DNA of 24,619 nt. Source: Pseudomonadota bacterium (GTDB lineage: Bacteria > SAR324 > XYD2-FULL-50-16 > JAHJRI01). Position 1 is the stretch's first letter. Every line of letters begins with the position of its first letter. The notes below the pieces were generated by a model. That model was not told where the DNA came from. It worked only from the letters and a program-made list of their open reading frames with translations, and did not search any database. Below are positions 6,669 to 14,970 of this stretch, piece by piece. The position numbers and the translations under genes were made by a program. Location of the stretch: contig JAKSDL010000603.1 of the NCBI GenBank assembly GCA_022360105.1, positions 1 to 24,619 on the forward strand, given 5' to 3'.

Positions 6669-7440
6669 AAGTTTTTATAAATCCAATCAAGGGCATGAAT
6701 GGAGAGATTTTTAGGTCTTTAATTGATGTGTAATGTTTTGATGTAAAAGTTTAAAAATTTCCATGCCATAACCGATTTATTTCGTATTTTCGCAAACTCT
6801 CCCTTTAGCTCCGGTATTATATTTAGCTGTGTGTAACGATGAATCTGTAAATCGATCACCACTTATTTGAGATCAATTAAACCGGTGAGCTTTCTTTGGA
6901 GCCATAAAGTGAACCATGTGAAAATTTCTGAATAGTGACATTTTGATTGTTGATTCGCAATCGATTAGTCACTTAATATCCGCGATCTGCGATTAAAAAG
7001 ACCATTACGGCCAAAAGAAGACATTTTAAATAAAGATCGATTTCAAACTATTTGATTTATTTAATATATTCTTGCCAAAAAAAGGCTATTCACCTAAAGT
7101 TTTCTGATCTTTCAACCGGTATTATCCAAAAGGTTCCGCCTTCCAGGTAATATTCAACAAAAGGCAGTTTTGGTTACCGGTTCAAAGATACACCCATGGT
7201 GAATCCTGGTTTTTGGTGAGGGAGAAGATTGTTGAAAAGGGCGATAAACCAACCTGGCTTCACGAACTTTGACAAAAGGTATCAGCATTTAGCAATTGGA
7301 TACCGGTTCGTACGTTATATTCTTTTGCACGGCTGCTGACTACCGAAGTTACAGAAACGTCCAAATACTGCTTGAAATGCGATCATACGCAAAGCGGCAT
7401 GGACTGATAAAAACAAATCAGAGTAAAGGAGAGAGTACTT
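6669..7440. other. Divergent intergenic region, 772 bp
   Basis: This AT-rich gap separates the minus-strand kinase pair from the plus-strand carboxypeptidase, so promoters for both should lie here. I see no convincing sigma-70 pair: TTGACA at 7269-7274 has no good -10 at 16-18 bp. I find no RNA gene, strong hairpin or recognisable gene relic. A short open frame at 7296-7556 overlaps the carboxypeptidase start in another frame and is not supported. Confidence 0.5.
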
Positions 7441-9573
7441 ATGAAAACACTTTGGTCTTTAGTCAGGGTAATTATTCCTTTTTTGGGAATGGTAACCTTT
7501 TCCATAACTGCATTTTCCTCGGATTTTTCTGCTCTTGCGGAGCAAGAAAAATCTGACCTGAACCAGGTTTATAAGATCTGCCATACAGATGCAGATCTTA
7601 TCATAAAAGCACATATCAGCTTTGAAGCAAATCTGTTGGAAACCAGTGAGGATAAAAAATGCATGTATATGCAGCTTAATTCCGAAGAGTTGGCAAAACT
7701 GCAGGGATTCGGATTCACATCTGAACTGGCTATGAACTGGATAGTCAAAAAACAACAAGCATTAAATCAACTGCAGCAGGAAGCTGTTCCTCAAGCGACA
7801 GCAGCTTCGATTCCCGGTTACAGTTGTTATGAAACAGTAGAGGAAACTTTTTCCGTGGCCCAGGGGCTGGCAACTGATCACCCAACCCTCGCTACCTGGT
7901 TTGATATTGGTGACTCCTGGGAAAAAACAAATGGTTTGGGCGGATGGGACCTGATGGTGCTGAAACTCACTAATTCGGCAGTTACCGGGGATAAGCCCAT
8001 CCTTTTCATCAACAGCGCCCTTCATGCCAGAGAATATACCACAGCTCCCCTGGTTCTTAATTTTGCCAAGCACCTGGTAAACAATTATGGGGTTGATGCA
8101 GATGCAACCTGGATTTTGGATTACCATGAAGTTCATCTTTTGCTGATTGCCAATCCGGACGGCAGGAAAAAAGCTGAAACAGGACTTTCCTGGCGTAAAA
8201 ACACCAATCAGAATTATTGTGGGGCAACCAGCAATAATCGCGGAGCAGACTTGAACCGTAACTTTACATTTGGATGGAACAGTGCAGGTGGGTCAAGTGG
8301 CAATCCGTGCAACCTGACCTATAGAGGTCCGTCTCCGGCTTCGGAACCGGAAACCCAGGCAATAGAAGCATATGTACGAAGTATTTATGCTGATAACAGG
8401 GGGCCGAATCCGACAGATGCTGCACCGGATGATACCACCGGTATTCATCTGGACATTCACAGCTACAGCGAATTGGTTTTATGGCCCTGGGGAACGACAT
8501 CCACCGTTGCTCCCAATGGTATCCAAATGCAAACCCTGGGCAGAAAGTTTGCTTACTGGAACGGATATACTCCTCAACAAGCTATTGGTCTGTATCCTAC
8601 AGACGGAACTACGGAAGGTGTGAGTTATGGAGAGCTTGGTGTTCCCGCTTATACATTTGAATTGGGAACGGCTTTTTTCCAAAGCTGCAGCACCTACACC
8701 AATACAATTCTTCCTGATAACATGCCTGCATTGATCTATGCAGCCAAGGTTGTCGGGGCGCCTTATTTAATTCCGTCCGGCCCCAATGTGGAAAATGTAT
8801 CTTTCAGTCCTTCCACCGCGACTTCAGGAACTGCAGTAACCTTAACCGCCACGGTCAGTGACGCCCGGTTCAGCACTAGAGGCGGCACCGAATCTACCCA
8901 GAACATTTCAGAGGTCGAATACTATGTGACCACACCACCCTGGGTGAGCAGTCCAACTCCTGTGGCTAATGCCATGAGCGCTGTAGATGGCTCCTTCAAT
9001 GAAAAGACCGAGGATGTCACAGCCACGATCGACACGAGCGGTTGGGCAAATGGCAAATACATGATCTTTGTCAGAGGAAAAGATACCAGCAATGCCTGGG
9101 GTGCTATTTCGGCGGGGTATCTCACAATCAGTGATGACATTCCACCACCTGAGTATTGCAGCTCTCAAGGCAATAGTGTTCGGTATGAGTGGGTGGATAG
9201 GGTCGATGTAGGCACTTTCTCCAATACTTCCGGAGCTGCGGGGTACAGTGATTTTACTTCGCAGGTGATTGACGTAACCAAGGGACAGAGCTATTCAGCT
9301 ACGTTTTCACCGGGTTTTGCATCAAGTTCGTATTTGGAATACTGGAAGGTGTGGATAGACTTTAATCAAGATGGTGACTTTGCCGATTCGGGAGAAGAAG
9401 TATTCTCACAAAATGGTAATTCCGATGTGAGTGGCTCCATTGCAATTCCAGCTTCAGCCAACACGGGTAACACCAGGATGAGGGTGTCCATGCGTTACAA
9501 CGCAAATCCAAGTTCATGCGGATCTTTTACTTATGGAGAAGTGGAAGATTATACGGTGAATATTGGGAATTAA
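7441..9573 (+). CDS. Secreted M14 zinc carboxypeptidase with C-terminal GEVED domain
   Basis: A 710-residue exported metallopeptidase. The signal peptide is at 1-26 and a propeptide-like region extends to about 125. The M14 catalytic domain (about 130-440) carries zinc ligands H195 and E198 (HARE) and H340 (LDIHSYSE), substrate residues near R252 (WRKN) and N272/R273 (LNRNF), and catalytic E407 (TFELG). It should cleave C-terminal residues from peptides outside the cytoplasm. An Ig-like segment (about 449-566) precedes a GEVED domain (570-710) with the acidic loop DFNQDGDFADSGEE, likely calcium-binding, and the closing GEVEDYTV. Such extra domains usually mediate adhesion or retention. The start is fixed by the AAAGGAGA site at 7425-7432, eight bases upstream. 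Specificity within M14 cannot be told from sequence alone. Confidence 0.93.
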   Translation: MKTLWSLVRVIIPFLGMVTFSITAFSSDFSALAEQEKSDLNQVYKICHTDADLIIKAHISFEANLLETSEDKKCMYMQLNSEELAKLQGFGFTSELAMNWIVKKQQALNQLQQEAVPQATAASIPGYSCYETVEETFSVAQGLATDHPTLATWFDIGDSWEKTNGLGGWDLMVLKLTNSAVTGDKPILFINSALHAREYTTAPLVLNFAKHLVNNYGVDADATWILDYHEVHLLLIANPDGRKKAETGLSWRKNTNQNYCGATSNNRGADLNRNFTFGWNSAGGSSGNPCNLTYRGPSPASEPETQAIEAYVRSIYADNRGPNPTDAAPDDTTGIHLDIHSYSELVLWPWGTTSTVAPNGIQMQTLGRKFAYWNGYTPQQAIGLYPTDGTTEGVSYGELGVPAYTFELGTAFFQSCSTYTNTILPDNMPALIYAAKVVGAPYLIPSGPNVENVSFSPSTATSGTAVTLTATVSDARFSTRGGTESTQNISEVEYYVTTPPWVSSPTPVANAMSAVDGSFNEKTEDVTATIDTSGWANGKYMIFVRGKDTSNAWGAISAGYLTISDDIPPPEYCSSQGNSVRYEWVDRVDVGTFSNTSGAAGYSDFTSQVIDVTKGQSYSATFSPGFASSSYLEYWKVWIDFNQDGDFADSGEEVFSQNGNSDVSGSIAIPASANTGNTRMRVSMRYNANPSSCGSFTYGEVEDYTVNIGN

Positions 9574-9583
9574 ATGACATATT

Positions 9584-9611
9584 GATGGGCGGGGTCGACC
9601 TGCCCATCCTA
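9584..9611. repeat. REP-like palindrome, copy 2, between converging genes
   Basis: GATGGGC (9584-9590) pairs with GCCCATC (9602-9608). The stem extends inward through a G-T wobble and two G-C pairs around the GTCGA loop, giving about 10 bp. The flank CCTACA matches copy 4. It fills the 35-bp gap between the carboxypeptidase stop and the stop of the opposing GFA gene. The TAG stop of that gene (9609-9611, minus strand) is part of the repeat flank. It may serve as a two-way terminator or mRNA 3' stabiliser; there is no T run. Confidence 0.65.
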
Positions 9612-10097
9612 CATTTCCAAATGAAGTCTCTGGTGCCAATGGGCAATGGATTCGTCGGGGTATTCGTCGAAGGATTTATCGTTTGGATCTGCTTTTACGT
9701 CAATCCACCCGGCTTTTGAGCCTAACATCAAGTGAGTTCTTTCCGGTGGTTTGGGGAGTTCGGTATCTATAGCCGAAGCAAAAGGGTGCACCAGTTCCGG
9801 CCAGCGGGGGTCCCAAACCCAAAGCGTAGTTGCACATTTTTTACAAAAACTTCTTTCAGCAGGACTAAGAGAAGGACCGTTGCCTTTTTCATCACTCAAA
9901 CGAGCCTGGTAAACGGAGATATGTTCCTTCCCTTGAATGTGCAGCGTTTGGAAATCACCACTGAGATTGATAGCGTATCCGCCGCCACCGGCTGTTTTCC
10001 TGCAAATAGAGCAATAGCAAAGATTGAAAGGGTACGGGTGTTTTGATTCGACCGTGAATGAGACAGCCTGGCAATGGCAAGAACCTTTTAAAATCAT
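9609..10097 (-). CDS. GFA-family zinc-binding protein
   Basis: A 162-residue protein of the glutathione-dependent formaldehyde-activating (GFA/CENP-V) fold. Its zinc cysteines are in the family pattern: C7-H-C9 (GSCHC), C27-Y-C29 and C32 (CYCSICRKTAG), and C85/C88 (FCKKC). Length and order fit the family. Named members speed formation of S-hydroxymethylglutathione from formaldehyde, but most members have no proven substrate, so the name is only structural. The ATG is preceded by AGGAGG (10101-10106), three bases away. It starts 22 bp after the CpoB-like gene and is probably co-transcribed with it, although nothing links it to the envelope. Its stop codon lies in a palindromic repeat. Confidence 0.88.
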   Translation of the reverse strand: MILKGSCHCQAVSFTVESKHPYPFNLCYCSICRKTAGGGGYAINLSGDFQTLHIQGKEHISVYQARLSDEKGNGPSLSPAERSFCKKCATTLWVWDPRWPELVHPFASAIDTELPKPPERTHLMLGSKAGWIDVKADPNDKSFDEYPDESIAHWHQRLHLEM

Positions 10098-10119
10098 GAT
10101 CCTCCTGGTTTAAAATATG

Positions 10120-11310
10120 TTATTCTGCTTGCTCGGGTTGTTGATTACCTGGATCGTAATCGGGCTCTGGTGTCGGTTTCTCCTCCTCAATTGCTGCTGA
10201 TTCGGTGGTTTCAGGTTGCTCTTCTTCAATTGCTGCTGCTTCGTTTTCCTTACTATCTGCTGTTGAATCGGATACTGCCTGAACGGAAACTGCTCCTGCG
10301 CTGTCTGATGTAGCGTCAATAGCTTGTTCCGGAGCTGTGGCTGCTTTGGAATCTGAAATAGTTTGTTCCGTATCCGAGGTAGTATCTTCCGAACCGGAAT
10401 CAGTAGTCTCTTCGGCTACTGTGATTGGAGCGGTATCGGTGGTTGCATCTCCTGTTGCATCCGTCATTATCTTATCACCTTCTGCAATCTTACCATCAGC
10501 GGTTGCATCGATTGCTGTCAACTCGATCTCCTCTGAAGAAGCATCAGCAGTAGCATCCGGTTTAATCGCTGCTTCCTCAAAGAGTTCATCTGCGCCTAAT
10601 TCTTTCAGCTTTTCCTGTGCTTTTTTGCTGAAGGGATCAGTTTCGGAAAGAGAAGACAATTGTGCCAGCAGGGTTAACTGTTGTTCTTTCTTGTCTGTTT
10701 CACCAAAGACTTCTGCCATTTCAAAGATAGCTTGCGAAAAATAGATACTGTTTGAGAACTCCGCCAGCAGTGTGCTGTAATAGCTGATACTTTCATCATA
10801 CAGCTGAAGTCGCTTTTTTTGCTGCGCGAGCAGTAACACCAGTAAGTCTTTTGGCAGGCTTGTTTCCGGTTGGTTGAGGATGTCCAGCAGGATCTTTTCC
10901 GATTGGTCAGATCCGCCGATATTATCCATGATCATTGCCTTATTGAAGTTTCTGAGGTTTTCCAGCTGCTTGCTCAGTTTAACCAGTGAGCTGGATGCCA
11001 AGCGATCTTCCATTTGCAACATCAGGCTATCCATTTCCAGAAGATGTTTTCGCATCTTGGCATTTTCCTGGTTTAAGCGTTCCACCTGCAAACCAAGCTC
11101 TTCTTTTTGCGCTCTTAGCTCTCTCCCCTGGCTATCGATCTGGTTTTTTAACTCCAGCATCTCCTGTTGTAATTTGAAGACGGTTCGTCTGAATTGAGAG
11201 ATGACTTCGGCATCATCCTGCGCCTTGAGTGTTCCCGGTGCCAATACCAATAGGATAGGTAATGTTGTGACTAGAATGTTGAGAAAAAAACGCTGGGTTG
11301 TTGAATGCAT
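10120..11310 (-). CDS. Periplasmic coiled-coil/TPR protein, CpoB (YbgF)-like, with acidic tail
   Basis: A 396-residue exported protein. The signal peptide ends near TLKAQ (residue 30). A long coiled coil runs through 35-125, and a helical, TPR-like section (about 135-240) contains LYDESISYYSTLLAEF. This is the order found in CpoB/YbgF, the Tol-associated periplasmic protein that coordinates septal peptidoglycan synthesis with outer-membrane constriction. Residues 246-396 form a low-complexity tail rich in Ala, Thr, Asp, Glu and Ser, with repeated DAT-x-D units and a duplicated AAIEEE-P-T block; CpoB normally lacks this. It is the first gene after tolB, separated by 241 bp containing two palindromic repeats, so it may have its own promoter. 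The ATG lacks a strong ribosome site. The assignment rests on architecture and neighbourhood rather than clear homology. Confidence 0.65.
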   Translation of the reverse strand: MHSTTQRFFLNILVTTLPILLVLAPGTLKAQDDAEVISQFRRTVFKLQQEMLELKNQIDSQGRELRAQKEELGLQVERLNQENAKMRKHLLEMDSLMLQMEDRLASSSLVKLSKQLENLRNFNKAMIMDNIGGSDQSEKILLDILNQPETSLPKDLLVLLLAQQKKRLQLYDESISYYSTLLAEFSNSIYFSQAIFEMAEVFGETDKKEQQLTLLAQLSSLSETDPFSKKAQEKLKELGADELFEEAAIKPDATADASSEEIELTAIDATADGKIAEGDKIMTDATGDATTDTAPITVAEETTDSGSEDTTSDTEQTISDSKAATAPEQAIDATSDSAGAVSVQAVSDSTADSKENEAAAIEEEQPETTESAAIEEEKPTPEPDYDPGNQQPEQAE

Positions 11311-11358
11311 AAAGGTTGCGAATGTATGTTAGTAATTACGGATTGTATAAATATGAAA

Positions 11359-11384
11359 GGTGGATCCGCTGTGCTTGATCCACC
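11359..11384. repeat. REP-like palindrome, copy 3
   Basis: GGTGGATC (11359-11366) and GATCCACC (11377-11384) form a perfect 8-bp stem over a 10-nt loop, followed by CTATAG. It shares the GATCCACCCTA string with copy 1. It lies in the 241-bp gap between tolB and the CpoB-like gene. Confidence 0.65.
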
Positions 11385-11445
11385 CTATAGTTCCAAATCC
11401 AGTGTTGTGACAATTGTACAGTTGCTTCTCCTGATTGGTATGGTT

Positions 11446-11467
11446 GATGGGCAACGAGTTGCCCATC
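11446..11467. repeat. REP-like palindrome, copy 4
   Basis: GATGGGCAA (11446-11454), loop CGAG, TTGCCCATC (11459-11467): a perfect 9-bp stem with a tetraloop, flanked by CCTACA as in copy 2. Being downstream of tolB it could trim or stabilise the tolB mRNA end, as REP elements do in enterobacteria. There is no T run, so it is not a standard rho-independent terminator. Confidence 0.7.
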
Positions 11468-11551
11468 CTACAAGTCTAATTCAGGATGGCATCTTGGTCA
11501 GTTCTCCTCTTATACAAACGACATTGTCCCCTGTTTGACTGCCAAAGTCTA

Positions 11552-12832
11552 CTAGCGCAAGGCAGGTCCCCAGACGGGGTTGGATTCGGTGACGCTGCTT
11601 TTTGTCTTGGTTAAGCGATAAAAATCGCCGCCGCTTGCCAGCATGTAATAGATTTTGGTCGGAGCTCTTCTGTTGAGTCTACCGGCGAAAACAATTAACG
11701 AGCCATCGGGAGACCAGGTTGGTTCTTCCGCGATAATGGAATCCGGAGATAACTTAATCTCCTTTTTGGTGGCCAGCTCATAGCGATAAACCGCAGAAAT
11801 ACCTTCCCTGATCGACCTGTAGGCCAGGTACCTGCCATTTGGAGAAAATGCCGGTGATACATTGTAGCCGCCTTTACGGGTTACTCTGCTGTATTTTTTA
11901 GTTCTCAGGTTCATCAAATAGATTTGTGGCTCCGATGTCTGGTCTGAAACATAAGCCATCAGGGAATTATCCGGTGAGATCGATGGTTCCGTTTCTATGG
12001 AAGAATTGTGGGTCAGTTGCCTGATTTTTTTTAGTGTTGGAGCTTTTTTACCGCCGATACTCCCGTCCATCTTGAACTGAAAAATATCTGAATTTTGATC
12101 CGACACATGCAGGGTCATGAAGAAGGTGCCATCGGGCGCCCAGATAGGACTGCTGGCTTTGCCGGATTGTTTGTAGATCTCAGTGGAACTGAATACCAGC
12201 GGTTCAATCTGTTGGATATTAATAACGGTTCCGTAATCGGTATGGGATGTGTAGATGATATGGTCGTTTTTTTTGTTCCAGCTGGCACCATAGTTCGAGT
12301 AAAAATTATAGGTGATTTGCGTGGGGGTGTTGTTGTCAATGCCAAATGCACTTTTATAGATGACTTTTCGAGGTCCTTCGGTCACGGACCAGGTGAGAGT
12401 GCTGCCAATGGATCCCCTGATGCCGAAGAATTCTTTAAGGATGCGGTTTGCCATTTGAGCCGTCTTTTTTCCCAGGTATGTTTCATCGGTGTTTCTAAAT
12501 CGAATGCCGAAATGTTTCGTTCTGTAGGTACTTTGCTTCTCTCCCTGAATGGTTACCAGGAGATCCTTGGATTCTACCCTGCTTCCCAGGGTGATGGAAT
12601 AGTCTGAGCTGCTTCTTGAGTTGACAGTTTTGAAAAGGAGTGACGCCTCCAACATGCTTTTTAACTTGGAGACAAACTGTCGATTCAAGCTGGATCGTGA
12701 TTCTGCAGAAACGTAAATAGTTGCTTTTTTGATCGATGGTTTGCTGACATCAAAAAATTCAAGGGCTGCTGCTGTGTTAAAAAATATGGGTAACGCGAAA
12801 AACAGGGCTGCTGTCTTCATGATCGTTTTCAT
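11552..12832 (-). CDS. tolB: Tol-Pal system periplasmic protein TolB
   Basis: A 426-residue periplasmic protein: signal peptide (cleavage near TAAALEF), an N-terminal alpha/beta domain to about residue 160, then a six-bladed TolB-type beta propeller. Blades show the repeat S-P-x-(W/F)-(S/A)-P-(D/N)-G at SSPIWAPDG, SPAFSPNG and EPTWSPDG, with EPSISPDN as a variant. The protein closes with NPVWGPALR. TolB binds Pal and TolA and links the inner-membrane motor to the outer membrane. I prefer the ATG at 12832: GAGGTG (12837-12842) sits four bases before it, while the upstream ATG at 12844 has no ribosome site. That upstream ATG would add four residues. The gene follows the TolA/TonB-like gene almost without gap, so translation is probably coupled. 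Two palindromes follow its stop. Confidence 0.92.
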   Translation of the reverse strand: MKTIMKTAALFFALPIFFNTAAALEFFDVSKPSIKKATIYVSAESRSSLNRQFVSKLKSMLEASLLFKTVNSRSSSDYSITLGSRVESKDLLVTIQGEKQSTYRTKHFGIRFRNTDETYLGKKTAQMANRILKEFFGIRGSIGSTLTWSVTEGPRKVIYKSAFGIDNNTPTQITYNFYSNYGASWNKKNDHIIYTSHTDYGTVINIQQIEPLVFSSTEIYKQSGKASSPIWAPDGTFFMTLHVSDQNSDIFQFKMDGSIGGKKAPTLKKIRQLTHNSSIETEPSISPDNSLMAYVSDQTSEPQIYLMNLRTKKYSRVTRKGGYNVSPAFSPNGRYLAYRSIREGISAVYRYELATKKEIKLSPDSIIAEEPTWSPDGSLIVFAGRLNRRAPTKIYYMLASGGDFYRLTKTKSSVTESNPVWGPALR

Positions 12833-12846
12833 ATTGCACCTCATTC

Positions 12847-13770
12847 TTATTGAAATTGTTTTGAGGTGAATCGCAAGCCAATTTCAGTTGATTCACCGGA
12901 AAAGTCCTCCGGAAGCGGAGGCAGATAATCCAGGTTTTTAAATACCTGCAGAACGGTGTGATTAAAAAACCTGTTGCTGGATGATTCTACAATCTCAAAA
13001 TCCAGAATATTGCCGGATTTTGCTATGATGACCCGTACCTGTGCTTCCAGGCTGTGATCCATTTCAAAGGGCAGTTTCCAATGAGCTTTGATCACTTCAT
13101 CTACTTTTGGCATGTATTCCAACTTCATGATTCGGCTCATGGGAAACTGTTTCCATTTGGCAGCGATTTTCTTCTCTTTGATCAATTCCTCGTTGCTGGC
13201 TACAATGGTCTGTACCTTCTCGGCACGGGTTTTTGATGTTCTTTCTTCCTCCCTGGACTTGGTTTTGGCTTGAACGGATCGAGAGCGATTGCCCAAATCC
13301 ACTCTCAGGTTTTTAACCAGGGAGGAGAAGTTTTCGCGAACTTCCTCCCTGCTGATTCTTTCAACTTCAATGGCACTTTCTACTGTTTCGATTTCAACAA
13401 CGTCAGCGGATTTGATTGCTTCCTGGGATGGTGGTTCAAAAATCTCATCCTCGGGAATAGCCGGCTGTTCAAGAGGCGGTTCTTCAGCTTGAGCCCCGGG
13501 TTCTTCCTCGGCTATTTCGGGCTCCTCTTTTATGATCGTCTCAACGGGCTCGGCTGCACGCTCTTCAGGGGGTTGAAGCAGTCTGCGTAGCTCCTCCTCA
13601 TTGATGACATCGATATCCAGGCTCCTCGACTCCAATTCAGACAGGCTCATGAGAGAAAACCGGCTGTCTTTTAAATAGATAATGAGTGTTCCGACGATTA
13701 AATGAAGGAAAAGGGAAGCCAAAACACCATAACGGATGATATGCCTTCCTGATAAAATAGAATTATTCAT
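12847..13770 (-). CDS. TolA/TonB-family energy transducer
   Basis: A 307-residue protein with one N-terminal membrane helix (about 15-33) carrying the S-x-x-x-H pattern (SLFLH) by which TonB and TolA contact ExbB/TolQ. A Glu/Pro-rich periplasmic stretch follows (about 60-120), then a charged helical linker. The C-terminal domain (about 220-307) is of the TonB/TolA type (AHWKLPFE, AQVRVIIAKSGNI, LPPLPEDF). Between tolR and tolB it must be the TolA equivalent, transmitting proton-motive force to TolB and the Pal-like lipoprotein. The E/P-rich spacer is more like TonB than the Ala/Lys helix of enteric TolA. The ATG at 13770 overlaps the tolR TAA (GATGAATAA), indicating translational coupling; a TTG three codons upstream is possible. 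Confidence 0.85.
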   Translation of the reverse strand: MNNSILSGRHIIRYGVLASLFLHLIVGTLIIYLKDSRFSLMSLSELESRSLDIDVINEEELRRLLQPPEERAAEPVETIIKEEPEIAEEEPGAQAEEPPLEQPAIPEDEIFEPPSQEAIKSADVVEIETVESAIEVERISREEVRENFSSLVKNLRVDLGNRSRSVQAKTKSREEERTSKTRAEKVQTIVASNEELIKEKKIAAKWKQFPMSRIMKLEYMPKVDEVIKAHWKLPFEMDHSLEAQVRVIIAKSGNILDFEIVESSSNRFFNHTVLQVFKNLDYLPPLPEDFSGESTEIGLRFTSKQFQ

Positions 13771-14200
13771 CCTGGTCAAATACCAACCCGATATTTCCGT
13801 GTCCCTGGTTTTTCAAAAACACCATCAAACGCAGCAGATTGTCGTATGAAGTGGTTTTATCAGCCTGGATATACACTTTTTTGATAGTCTTGCCTTCAAT
13901 TAATTCGTCATAACGACTGGCAAAGTGTTCGAATTTAAAGCGCTTGCGTTCGAAAATAACAAGATTTTTCTTATCCAAACCGATCACGGCGGTTTCTGAT
14001 TGTTTGTTTTTATCTGTGCCGCTTTCGTGAAGGAGTTTTGTCTTGGGGAGATCGACACCAACTGAACGAGTCATAACCGGTGCCGTGATCATAAAAATAA
14101 TCAACAATACCAGCAAGACGTCCACAAAGGGAGTCACATTGATGTCTGTTAAGTAGGAATCGTTGTTGTTTTCTGTTGGAACCTTGTTTCCGCCTGCCAT
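13763..14200 (-). CDS. tolR: TolR/ExbD-family inner-membrane protein
   Basis: A 145-residue protein with one transmembrane segment (about 22-42) that begins DINVTPFVDVLLVLLIIF. D27 is the conserved membrane aspartate that carries protons in the TolR/ExbD/MotB family. A periplasmic domain follows (VGVDLPKTK, then KVYIQADKTTSYDNLLRLMV). With TolQ it forms the proton-driven motor acting on the TolA-like protein. It starts three bases after the tolQ stop and overlaps the next gene, in a tight operon. An AGAAGG site lies 10-11 bases before the ATG, inside the end of tolQ. Confidence 0.93.
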   Translation of the reverse strand: MAGGNKVPTENNNDSYLTDINVTPFVDVLLVLLIIFMITAPVMTRSVGVDLPKTKLLHESGTDKNKQSETAVIGLDKKNLVIFERKRFKFEHFASRYDELIEGKTIKKVYIQADKTTSYDNLLRLMVFLKNQGHGNIGLVFDQDE

Positions 14201-14203
14201 GGT

Positions 14204-14956
14204 TTAATTGCCTTCTTGACTGCCGGGTTCATTGTAAATCTTTACAAAGAAATACTGTTGCTGAATGCGATTCAGCAAGTCGAGAGTAAAATGGTCGAAC
14301 GTTTCCCTGAACTTGAAGCTTTTGGCTTTAAAATAATTGAACGCAACAGAGGCGGGAATTGCAACAAACAAACCCAGGGCTGTTGCTACCAACGCTTCGG
14401 AAATGGCAGGTGCCACAAATCCCAGGTCAGCACTGCCGGCTTTGGCGATTGCAACAAACGCATCGATTATGCCAATGACTGTTCCAAGCAATCCAATAAA
14501 AGGGGCAATGTTGCTGGTTGTTGCAAAGAATCCGAAAAAGCGCTCCCGCTTATTGTTTTCCCGGCTTTTTACCTTTTCCAGGGTTCGTTGGATGATTTCA
14601 TCAAAATTGTTCTTAATGGTTTGCATCCTGGGATCGATGAAATTCAACCCAACCACGTGTTGTTCGATCTCAATAACCTCTTTGTAGATCTCCCTGAAGA
14701 TAGCTTTCACGCCGGCAATTTTCTGCCCGTTTTGCTCCTTATCTTCAAGGTCTGATTTATAGAGATCCAGGGGTTTTTCTGCTTCATTGAATCTTTGGAG
14801 AAAATTCAGATCAGCGGCGGCTAGTTTTCTAAAATAAACGGCAGTTGCCAGGATGAGACCCCAGCTAAGTATGGACATGACAATCAGAACCAGAAAAACC
14901 AAACTGTTGATGGGTCCTGATACATAGAAGGCATCTATAAATACGTTAATACCCAT
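14204..14956 (-). CDS. tolQ: TolQ/ExbB-family proton channel protein
   Basis: A 250-residue inner-membrane protein with three helices: about 15-43, 146-170 (IAPFIGLLGTVIGIIDAF) and 180-207 (ISEALVATALGLFVAIPA). The cytoplasmic loop between helices 1 and 2 is charged. These are the MotA/TolQ/ExbB family signatures, and the company of tolR, the TolA-like gene and tolB makes it TolQ rather than ExbB. The ATG has no visible Shine-Dalgarno (the 14 bases before it read ATCATCTACAATTC). A strong terminator hairpin ends just upstream, so either a read-through transcript or a promoter hidden in or before the hairpin must supply expression. Confidence 0.92.
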   Translation of the reverse strand: MGINVFIDAFYVSGPINSLVFLVLIVMSILSWGLILATAVYFRKLAAADLNFLQRFNEAEKPLDLYKSDLEDKEQNGQKIAGVKAIFREIYKEVIEIEQHVVGLNFIDPRMQTIKNNFDEIIQRTLEKVKSRENNKRERFFGFFATTSNIAPFIGLLGTVIGIIDAFVAIAKAGSADLGFVAPAISEALVATALGLFVAIPASVAFNYFKAKSFKFRETFDHFTLDLLNRIQQQYFFVKIYNEPGSQEGN

Positions 14957-14970
14957 GAATTGTAGATGAT

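Noticed and set aside
7269..7297. TTGACA as a promoter for the carboxypeptidase
   Set aside because: No acceptable -10 box occurs 16-18 bases downstream.
7296..7556. Plus-strand open frame overlapping the carboxypeptidase start
   Set aside because: It overlaps a strongly supported signal peptide in another frame and lacks a ribosome site.
9608..9609. The 9584-9608 hairpin as a standard rho-independent terminator
   Set aside because: The stem is strong but no T run follows on either strand; it fits the REP-like family better.
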